Shown piece after piece: positions 1 through 5,715 of a DNA stretch of 8,129 nt (position 1 is the stretch's first letter; the number at the start of each line of letters is the position of its first letter). The notes beneath the pieces were generated by a model. The model searched no databases and was not told the origin of the DNA. It saw only the letters and a list, made by a program, of their open reading frames with translations. Both the position numbers and the translations under genes were made by a program. Origin of the DNA: a bacterium (lineage in GTDB: Bacteria; Patescibacteriota; Minisyncoccia; Phycocordibacterales; 1-14-0-10-42-12); NCBI GenBank assembly GCA_030432135.1, contig JAUIHD010000017.1, forward strand, positions 1 through 8,129, given 5' to 3'.

Positions 1-2
1 TT

Positions 3-974
3 TCTCAAGAGGGTTCATTTTCTATGGAAGGAGATATTGAGAAGGTGTTGTGCAAAGTTATTACGCAGCCGACTGTTACTGGAGAAAAGATGGTTATTAA
101 AATTGTGAAGTCATCGTCAGGGTTTACACTTGAATCTCTAGGGTTTACAGGGAGTGATGCAGACATTGTGTACCGTCACTTGCGAAGACAAAAAGGAATT
201 GTATTTGTAGGAGGGGAAAAAGATTCTGGGGTAACAACATGTCTTTACACGTTTCTCGATCTTCTTTCTGACTCTCAGAAAAGTATCGCTACACTCGAGA
301 GCCCAGTTGAATATCGACTTGGAAATATAAGTCAGATACAGGTAGAGGGAGATACTGGGAATACATATGAGAGTGGTCTTTCATCGCTTATAAAAAATGA
401 TACTGACATTGTGATGGTAGGGGATGCAAACAAAGGTGAGACACTCGATGCGCTTATTCGGACTGTGAACACAGGTATGTATGTACTTGCAGGGATTGAA
501 GGTAAGAGTACTCTGCAGATGTTGCGAGATATTTCTCGTAAATCCCAGTTTGAGGATTCTGGTGTCGGAGATGTCTCTCTTATTATTTCTACAAAGTTGG
601 TCTATAAACTCTCTGAAAACAAAGAACAATACTTTTTAACTAAGAAAGATATTGGCGCACTTCAAAAACAGGCTGATTTGGCAAAAGTACACAGACACTT
701 GGTTGTCGACAGGGTTATACGAGAAGAGCTTGATTGGGAACATATACCTTTTTATAGAAATAAAGCGAAAAAAGTTAAACATACTGACCGGACAGCTGTG
801 TATGAGGTGCTTCCGGTAACAGAAACGCTTAAGGGTGCTATACGTGCAAAGAAAACAGCTAGAGAATTAGAGAAAATAGCATATACCGGTGACACAATGT
901 CTGCGTTTGAAAATGGGATTTATAAAGCAGTAGCTGGCATTATAAGCCTTGAAGATGTGTTAGATAATTTCTAA
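3..974 (+). CDS. PilB/GspE-like type IV pilus motor ATPase, degenerate, 5'-partial
   Basis: This is the C-terminal part of a type II secretion/type IV pilus assembly ATPase. The frame is open to the window edge. The residues before the ATG at 24 (QEGSFS) and after it align with the PilB stretch ending 'PTVxGEK', so that ATG is internal and the start lies upstream. Numbering from that ATG, family order is kept: PTVTGEK (16-22), a P-loop region (63-72), the Asp-box region ESPVEYRL (92-99), a Walker B region DIVMVGD (128-134), and the C-terminal YEVLPVTE...AGIISLEDVL (260-313). Key residues are lost. The P-loop reads GEKDSGVTT where GPTGSGKTT is expected, so the lysine is Val70. The Walker B glutamate is Asp134. 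The His-box histidine is absent (LAGIEGKST). The zinc tetracysteine motif before the C-terminal block has no cysteines. The family is clear; active ATPase function is doubtful. It may be a structural or regulatory partner of an intact PilB. The tpiA promoter begins about 30 bases after its stop. Confidence 0.85.
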   Translation, partial: SQEGSFSMEGDIEKVLCKVITQPTVTGEKMVIKIVKSSSGFTLESLGFTGSDADIVYRHLRRQKGIVFVGGEKDSGVTTCLYTFLDLLSDSQKSIATLESPVEYRLGNISQIQVEGDTGNTYESGLSSLIKNDTDIVMVGDANKGETLDALIRTVNTGMYVLAGIEGKSTLQMLRDISRKSQFEDSGVGDVSLIISTKLVYKLSENKEQYFLTKKDIGALQKQADLAKVHRHLVVDRVIREELDWEHIPFYRNKAKKVKHTDRTAVYEVLPVTETLKGAIRAKKTARELEKIAYTGDTMSAFENGIYKAVAGIISLEDVLDNF

Positions 975-1003
975 TTACACACAAGAAAACGACCTTTTGT
1001 GCA

Positions 1004-1012
1004 TGATATACT
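1004..1012 (+). promoter_or_regulatory. Extended -10 promoter for tpiA-pgk, probably leaderless
   Basis: TG-A-TATACT (1004-1012) matches the extended -10 consensus TGnTATAAT with one mismatch. Only seven bases separate the hexamer from the tpiA ATG at 1020, so a start at the usual distance would fall on or beside the A of ATG, giving a leaderless mRNA. I see no good -35 hexamer 16-18 bases upstream, which is acceptable for extended -10 promoters. No Shine-Dalgarno sequence is present. The element is seen in the sequence; its activity is inferred. Confidence 0.6.
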
Positions 1013-1019
1013 ATCGTGT

Positions 1020-1811
1020 ATGACAAACATTCTTGCAGTGGGAAATTGGAAAATGAATCCCGTTAAGAAAAAAGATGCGGAAAATCTTGCAAAAGACATA
1101 AAAAAAGTTGCACAAAAATATAAAAAAGTGACAGCGGTACTCTGTCCACCTGCACCTTATGCAGACGTAGTTGGTGGGGCACTCGGGCGCGTAAAAAATC
1201 TTGCACTTGGCGCACAAGACATGTCATGGCAGGAAAAAGGGTCACGTACAGGACATGTTTCTCCACTTATGCTGAAAGACTTGGGGGCGACTTACGCTAT
1301 TATCGGGCATTCGGAACTTCGTGAACTTGGTGAAACCGACGAAGTCATAAATAAGAAGATTCGTACAGCTCTACTTTACGGGATTACTCCGATTGTCTGT
1401 ATTGGTGAACGAGAACGAGATGAAAATGGATTTTATCTCGGGGTTATTCATAAGCAGATTGAGTCTGCACTTCAGGGAGTATTAAAGAAAGATTTCTCTT
1501 CAATTATTTTTGCATATGAACCTATTTGGGCGATTGGTAAAAGTGCACGAGATGCTATGACACCACATGATCTTTATGAGATGTCTCTTTATATAAAGAA
1601 AACTATCGCAGGACTTTCTTCAAAAACAATCGCCATGAACATGAGAGTTCTCTATGGCGGTTCGGTTGAAGGAGAAAATGCTGGAGCTCTTTTTGAAGGA
1701 GGCGACGTTAATGGGTTTTTGATTGGGCATGCGAGCATCGTGCCAAGTGAGTTCGAGTCGGTTCTTGAAAATATGACTGCCGCTTTAAAACGACTTGAGA
1801 AAAAAGAATAA
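1020..1811 (+). CDS. tpiA: Triosephosphate isomerase
   Basis: Interconverts dihydroxyacetone phosphate and glyceraldehyde 3-phosphate in cytoplasmic glycolysis. I chose the ATG at 1020 (263 residues, near the usual ~250) over an upstream GTG at 999. The family N-terminus (AVGNWKMN) follows directly, and the promoter -10 lies between the two codons. Catalytic residues are present: Lys11 in GNWKMN, His97 in IIGHSE, and Glu167 in AYEPIWAIG, followed by the flexible loop 6 and the phosphate-binding YGGSV (212-216). Oddities: the usual GHSERR is GHSELR (Leu100), and the late phosphate loop reads GFLIGHAS (232-239) where G-x-L-V-G-G-A-S is usual. Both look like lineage divergence in an otherwise complete enzyme. 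pgk starts ten bases after the stop, so the two are very likely co-transcribed. Confidence 0.95.
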   Translation: MTNILAVGNWKMNPVKKKDAENLAKDIKKVAQKYKKVTAVLCPPAPYADVVGGALGRVKNLALGAQDMSWQEKGSRTGHVSPLMLKDLGATYAIIGHSELRELGETDEVINKKIRTALLYGITPIVCIGERERDENGFYLGVIHKQIESALQGVLKKDFSSIIFAYEPIWAIGKSARDAMTPHDLYEMSLYIKKTIAGLSSKTIAMNMRVLYGGSVEGENAGALFEGGDVNGFLIGHASIVPSEFESVLENMTAALKRLEKKE

Positions 1812-1813
1812 GG
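1810..1813 (+). promoter_or_regulatory. Weak Shine-Dalgarno for pgk
   Basis: AAGG overlaps the tpiA stop codon and lies eight bases before the ATG at 1822. It supports that ATG over the upstream in-frame TTG at 1795, which would overlap the tpiA 3' end. It contrasts with the SD-less start of tpiA. Confidence 0.45.
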
Positions 1814-1821
1814 CAATCTCT

Positions 1822-2949
1822 ATGAGATCTATCAGAGACTTTTTTAAAGATAAACACGTGTCAAAAGGAGTTCGTGTGTTGTTGCGTGCGGACTATAATG
1901 TGCCCATGAAAGATGGGGAGATTACCGGGGACTTCCGAATTTTGAAATCTCTTCCTACAATTGAATTTCTTCGTGACATGGGTGCGCGGATTGTAATCGT
2001 TGGTCACATTGGTGGTGATAATGGTAAGACACTTGCTCCAGTATCAACGTACCTTTCAAAATATACAGACATTGTGTTTGCTCCGGATATAAGAAGTAAG
2101 GAAACACGACATGTTGCAGATGGACTTCGGGATGGAGAGGTTTTGTTACTTGAAAACTTACGGAATGATCCGGGGGAGAAAAGCAATGATCCAGAGTTTG
2201 TAAAACTACTTGCGTCATTTGGAGATATTTATGTGAACGACGCGTTCTCAGTATCTCACCGAGAGCATGCGTCTATTGTGGGTGTGCCTAAAATTCTACT
2301 TCCTCATACTGGTCTTTTGATGGAAGAAGAAATGCGTTTGATGCAGCGCGCCCTTCATCCTGAACATCCATTTTTGTTTGTACTTGGTGGTGCAAAATTT
2401 GAAACAAAGCTTCCACTTCTTAAAAAGTTTTTACATATTGCTGACAAGATTTTTGTTGGAGGTGCACTCGCTCATGATATTTTGAGAGCTCGTGGATACA
2501 ATATTGGAAAGTCAGTTGTATCTGGAAAAGATTTGGATCTTACTGAGCTCGCACAGAGCGACAAAATTTTATTACCAACTGAAGTAGTGGTGACACGAGG
2601 AGATGAGGTCGAAGTGAAAAAAATAGAAGATGTCGGAGATGAAGATAAAATTGTCGATGCTGCCGAAGGAACGCTTACTGAAATAAAAAAAGTTTTGGAT
2701 GGATGTAAATTTGTTTTGTGGAACGGACCACTTGGGTTTTACGAAGGAGGTTTTGATGAAGGAACAAACGCTTTGGCAAAAATAATTTCTGAAGCAAAAG
2801 CAGATTCGCTTGTTGGCGGAGGAGACACACTGACTGCCATTGGCAAGATGGGAGTTGAAGATGGGTTTGAAGGAATCTCAACTGCAGGAGGTGCGATGCT
2901 TGATTATCTGGTCGATGAAAAACTTGTAGGAATTGAAGCATTGGAATAG
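1822..2949 (+). CDS. pgk: Phosphoglycerate kinase
   Basis: Makes ATP and 3-phosphoglycerate from 1,3-bisphosphoglycerate and ADP in the cytoplasm. At 375 residues it is somewhat shorter than the usual ~390-400. N-domain (substrate) landmarks: ADYNVP (23-28) with Asp24 and Asn26, Arg39, His62, ENLR (111-114) and HREHAS (146-151). C-domain (nucleotide) landmarks: VLGGAKFETK (187-196), LWNGPLG (299-305), VGGGDT (331-336) and STAGGA (353-358). The start was chosen because the family N-terminus (S-I-R-D...GVRVLLRADYNVP) follows this ATG and an AAGG precedes it. The conserved H-L-G-R-P block is HIGGDNG, so the substrate-binding Arg65 equivalent is glycine. The gene is second in an operon with tpiA and ends five bases before a terminator hairpin. 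Confidence 0.95.
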   Translation: MRSIRDFFKDKHVSKGVRVLLRADYNVPMKDGEITGDFRILKSLPTIEFLRDMGARIVIVGHIGGDNGKTLAPVSTYLSKYTDIVFAPDIRSKETRHVADGLRDGEVLLLENLRNDPGEKSNDPEFVKLLASFGDIYVNDAFSVSHREHASIVGVPKILLPHTGLLMEEEMRLMQRALHPEHPFLFVLGGAKFETKLPLLKKFLHIADKIFVGGALAHDILRARGYNIGKSVVSGKDLDLTELAQSDKILLPTEVVVTRGDEVEVKKIEDVGDEDKIVDAAEGTLTEIKKVLDGCKFVLWNGPLGFYEGGFDEGTNALAKIISEAKADSLVGGGDTLTAIGKMGVEDGFEGISTAGGAMLDYLVDEKLVGIEALE

Positions 2950-2953
2950 GGCA

Positions 2954-2993
2954 CAAAAGAGCACACCCATATGGGCGTGCTCTTTTGTTTTTT
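2954..2993. terminator. Intrinsic terminator shared by pgk and the HIT gene
   Basis: An 11-bp stem (2954-2964 with 2977-2987) continues past one A·C mismatch into the palindrome CCCATATGGG. It is followed by six T (2988-2993). For pgk this is a textbook Rho-independent terminator. The convergent HIT gene stops at 2994, right beside the T tract, so the same hairpin lies just beyond its 3' end. On that strand the stem's four T are followed by GTGCC, a weaker U tract. Confidence 0.85.
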
Positions 2994-3359
2994 CTATAAA
3001 TTATTTTTGATCTTCTCCGCGTTTGTTTCAAAATCCTTTGGGTCACCTTCGACTTCTTTGTTTGGGAAAACCCAAATGTGTGCATGAGGCACTTCGTCGC
3101 CAACTATTTTTGAAAGTATCCAATCGGTGTTAAAAGCTTTTCTTTGTGCGAGTGCGACTTTTTGTACGACCTTAAAGTACTCACCTACATTTTTATGGTC
3201 CCATACCCAGCGGACATGCTCTTTTGGAATGACCTGTACATGCCCAGGAGATTGCGGATGAATATCAAGAAAAGCAAGAAAGTCATCATCCTCGTAGACC
3301 TTATATGCAGGGATGTCACCAGAGACTATTTTGCAAAAAATACAATCGCTTTCGTTCAT
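2994..3359 (-). CDS. HIT-family (histidine triad) nucleotide-binding protein
   Basis: HIT proteins hydrolyse or transfer nucleotides from phosphoramidate or adenylyl substrates. This 121-residue protein has the usual Hint-like length and layout. CIFCKI (6-11) and His48 with His92 form the likely zinc site. PGHVQVIPKEH (38-48) is the conserved strand-turn, and the catalytic signature is VPHAHIWVFP (90-99). The first two histidines of H-x-H-x-H are present (His92, and His94 as the nucleophile position), but the third is Trp96. Hydrolase activity is therefore plausible but the subtype is uncertain. The ATG at 3359 is supported by the family N-terminus and an extended -10 six bases upstream. The gene diverges from recJ by 24 bases and converges on pgk. 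Confidence 0.88.
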   Translation of the reverse strand: MNESDCIFCKIVSGDIPAYKVYEDDDFLAFLDIHPQSPGHVQVIPKEHVRWVWDHKNVGEYFKVVQKVALAQRKAFNTDWILSKIVGDEVPHAHIWVFPNKEVEGDPKDFETNAEKIKNNL

Positions 3360-3365
3360 ACCGAG

Positions 3366-3375
3366 ATGGTACCAT
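3366..3375. promoter_or_regulatory. Palindromic extended -10 serving the divergent HIT and recJ genes
   Basis: ATGGTACCAT is a perfect 10-bp palindrome in the 24-bp gap between two divergent start codons. Read either way it contains TGGTACCAT, which fits an extended -10 of the form TGnTAnnnT. On the plus strand the hexamer (3370-3375) is eight bases from the recJ ATG. On the minus strand the hexamer (3371-3366) is six bases from the HIT ATG. Transcripts would start at or next to each ATG and so be leaderless. No convincing -35 is visible either way. A repressor operator is an alternative reading of the palindrome. Confidence 0.5.
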
Positions 3376-3383
3376 ATTTATTT

Positions 3384-5081
3384 ATGAAGGAAGTGAAAGT
3401 TAGAAAAGCACTCACAAAAGAAGAGTACGAAACACTTGGTGGACATTCAGAAATTGTGAAAGACCTCTTGTTTCATAGGGGTGTACGGACAAAAGAAGAT
3501 GCAGAAAAATTTCTCAATCCTGATTATGAAACAGGGAGGCACGACCCATATCTTTTTAAAGATATGGAGAAATCTGTTGAAAGATTTTTGAAGGCGATAA
3601 AGGAAAACGAAACAATAGGTATTTTCTCCGACTATGACGCTGATGGTATTCCGGGAGCTGTCATGTTTCAAGACTTCATGAACAGGATTGGGTACGAACA
3701 TTTTCATGTATACATCCCGCATCGACATGATGAGGGGTATGGCCTTAATACTTCTGCTATTGATGAGCTCAAGAAAAAAGGTGTTTCACTTCTCATCACT
3801 ATCGACTGCGGTATCCGGGACCATGAACATATTGCATATGCGAATACAAAAGGTATGGATGTTATTTTGACCGATCATCATGAGCAGGGTGAAACTTTAC
3901 CAGAGGCTTTTGCGGTTTTAAATCCAAAAGTAAATGATTCGACATATCCGTTTAATGGTCTTTGTGGCACTGGAGTGGCATTTAAATTTATCGAAGGAAT
4001 TTTAAAAAAAGATAGACTTGGAATTAAAGAGGGACACGAGAAATGGTTGCTTGATATGGTGGGGCTCGCGACACTTTCTGACATGGTGCCTTTGGTTGAT
4101 GAAAATAGAGTTTTTGGAAAATTTGGATTGGACGTGTTGCGTAAAACACCGCGCCTCGGACTACAAACACTTTATAGAAAACTTCGACTACCGGTAAGAA
4201 ATCTTTCAGAAGATGATATTGGTTTTATGATTGCACCACGCATCAATGCGGCATCTCGTATGGCACATCCGGAGGACGCCTTTCATCTACTTGGCGCAAA
4301 AGATGATCTCACCGCAAAAACAAAAGTTGAACATATTGAATCTATAAATAATGAACGCAAAGGGCTCGTCGCATCTATTGTGAAAGAAGTCCGCAAGCGA
4401 CTTTCAAAAAAAGAAATGAAAGAAATCATTTTGATTGGAGATCCTAAATGGCGCCCTTCAGTACTTGGACTTGTTGCAGGAAAACTTGCAGATGAATTTT
4501 CGCGACCTGCATTTGTGTGGGGACGAGAAGGGGGAGATACGATCAAAGGTTCATGCCGGACCGCAAATGGAATCAGTGTGGTGGAGATTATGGAAAACGC
4601 AAAGGATGTCTTCATAGAGTTTGGTGGGCACAAAGAAGCGGGTGGTTTTTCGATTCATAATGAAAAAATTTTTGATACCGAAGAAAAATTGATCATGTCG
4701 CTTGGTCAGTTGAAACAAAAAGAATCACATGAACCGATATATGCGGACCGAACATTACGACTTGATGACGTACACGAAAAAACTCTAAAAGAAGTTTTGC
4801 GCCTTGCTCCGTTTGGAGTAGGAAATCATAAACCACTTTTTCTTTTTGAAAATGTTTCGCCGGTTCTCGTCCGGCAATTTGGAAAAGAGAAAAATCATTT
4901 AGAGATTTCTTTTAATACAAATGATAATCGAAGAATAAAGACGATCGGATTTTTTATGAATGAAGAATCATGTTCAACAAAACCAGTGGCAGGAAAGCCT
5001 CTCAATCTTGTTGCACATCTGGAAGAATCTTTTTGGAATGGAAGACGCGAAGTTCGGTTGCGAATAGTTGATTGTCTATAG
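3384..5081 (+). CDS. recJ: Single-stranded-DNA-specific exonuclease RecJ
   Basis: A DHH-family 5'-3' single-strand exonuclease used in recombination and repair. The 565 residues from this ATG match the family. DHH domain: FSDYDADG (81-88), TIDCGI (139-144), TDHHE (163-167) and ATLSDMVPL (229-237), carrying the metal-binding Asp and His residues, then APRINAASRM (284-293). DHHA1 domain: SVLGLVAGKL (359-368), KGSCRT (388-393) and FGGHKEAGG (413-421), followed by an OB-fold-like tail. The frame is open much further upstream, but that stretch is antisense to the HIT gene and has no RecJ similarity. The ATG at 3366 would sit inside the probable promoter. The usual W-H-P-G-V-I-G is W-R-P-S-V-L-G here. 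There is no SD, consistent with leaderless translation. A terminator follows. Confidence 0.93.
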   Translation: MKEVKVRKALTKEEYETLGGHSEIVKDLLFHRGVRTKEDAEKFLNPDYETGRHDPYLFKDMEKSVERFLKAIKENETIGIFSDYDADGIPGAVMFQDFMNRIGYEHFHVYIPHRHDEGYGLNTSAIDELKKKGVSLLITIDCGIRDHEHIAYANTKGMDVILTDHHEQGETLPEAFAVLNPKVNDSTYPFNGLCGTGVAFKFIEGILKKDRLGIKEGHEKWLLDMVGLATLSDMVPLVDENRVFGKFGLDVLRKTPRLGLQTLYRKLRLPVRNLSEDDIGFMIAPRINAASRMAHPEDAFHLLGAKDDLTAKTKVEHIESINNERKGLVASIVKEVRKRLSKKEMKEIILIGDPKWRPSVLGLVAGKLADEFSRPAFVWGREGGDTIKGSCRTANGISVVEIMENAKDVFIEFGGHKEAGGFSIHNEKIFDTEEKLIMSLGQLKQKESHEPIYADRTLRLDDVHEKTLKEVLRLAPFGVGNHKPLFLFENVSPVLVRQFGKEKNHLEISFNTNDNRRIKTIGFFMNEESCSTKPVAGKPLNLVAHLEESFWNGRREVRLRIVDCL

Positions 5082-5106
5082 AAATAAAAAACATACAGAA
5101 GGAATT

Positions 5107-5144
5107 AATGGGATTGTAAAATATCCCCATTTTTTTATTTTTTT
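5107..5144 (+). terminator. Intrinsic terminator after recJ
   Basis: AATGGG (5107-5112) pairs with CCCATT (5126-5131). Two more A-T pairs follow beyond a bulged C at 5125, then an eight-base loop. The T tract 5130-5144 is interrupted by a single A at 5137. The hairpin lies 26 bases after the recJ stop. Confidence 0.75.
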
Positions 5145-5165
5145 AAATTAACCCAAAAAAACGCA

Positions 5166-5174
5166 TGATAAAAT
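5166..5174 (+). promoter_or_regulatory. Extended -10 promoter for the envelope gene pair
   Basis: TG-A-TAAAAT (5166-5174) differs from the extended -10 consensus by one base. It sits in the same GCATGATA context as the tpiA promoter (1001-1008 and 5163-5170). The hexamer is 20 bases from the ATG at 5195, giving a short leader of roughly 13 bases without a Shine-Dalgarno. Only a weak TTAACC (5148-5153) could act as -35. Confidence 0.5.
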
Positions 5175-5194
5175 AAATTCAGTTTTAACATTGT

Positions 5195-5710
5195 ATGACA
5201 AAAAAACGTTCCCATCGTATTACACGTCCTAAAAAAGATAGAGATGAAATCTATTTATGGATAGCTGCATCTGCACTCGTTATAGTCTTAGGATTTTATG
5301 TATTTAAGTACATGGAATCAGAACGGAATGATACGCCAAATCCAAATGTACTCGGCGATGTTATCAATACTCCTCCTCGAAGAGAGGGGGTTGAATTTGA
5401 GGCGCTTCCAAAAGATTTCCCACAGGATTTAATTTTGATTCCAGGAGTTTTCGATGCTTCTTCTCGTTATATAGATGATGAGGGGCGCGAGGTAATTGCA
5501 CTCGAGCAGACTACATTTACTAATTTTACTGACACCATCACCTTTTTTGAACTCGTTCTCGAAGGGAGCGGGTGGTCGTTTAATGAAATAGAGGGAACAG
5601 AATTTCAATATAGCGCAACGAAGATAGGTGAGCTCGGGGCAGAGTTTATTTTTGAAAAAGTTGATGATGAAACCACCCGTGTATATACGTATTATTACGT
5701 ACCTCAATAA
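5195..5710 (+). CDS. Hypothetical single-pass membrane protein
   Basis: I do not recognise a named family for this 171-residue protein. It has a basic N-terminus (residues 1-18, nine Lys/Arg), one hydrophobic segment about 19-38 rich in Ile, Ala, Val and Leu, a Pro/Asn-rich linker (46-64), then a mostly acidic domain without cysteine. This predicts an N-in, C-out anchored protein. The outer domain, starting LPKDFPQDLILIPG (71-84) and including FTDTITFFELVLEGSGW (111-127), resembles the small domains in hypothetical membrane and lipoproteins with 'l-P-x-D-F-P...F-Y-x-x-x-L...G-W'. That is pattern memory only. It has its own promoter, and the secreted 550-residue protein begins five bases after its stop, so the two probably act together at the cell surface. 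Confidence 0.75.
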   Translation: MTKKRSHRITRPKKDRDEIYLWIAASALVIVLGFYVFKYMESERNDTPNPNVLGDVINTPPRREGVEFEALPKDFPQDLILIPGVFDASSRYIDDEGREVIALEQTTFTNFTDTITFFELVLEGSGWSFNEIEGTEFQYSATKIGELGAEFIFEKVDDETTRVYTYYYVPQ

Positions 5711-5715
5711 ATAAC

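Noticed and set aside
24..26. ATG at 24 as the true start of the PilB-like gene, with AGAGGG upstream
   Set aside because: The frame is open to the window edge and the residues before this ATG also align with PilB, so it is an internal methionine.
999..1019. GTG start for tpiA
   Set aside because: It would place the extended -10 box inside the coding region and add seven residues not seen in the family.
2675..3103. 142-residue minus-strand frame across the pgk end
   Set aside because: It overlaps pgk, the terminator and the HIT 3' end in another frame, with low-complexity Leu/Gln-rich sequence; a shadow.
3144..3383. Upstream in-frame extension of recJ
   Set aside because: It is antisense to the HIT gene and shows no RecJ similarity; the family N-terminus and promoter place the start at 3384.
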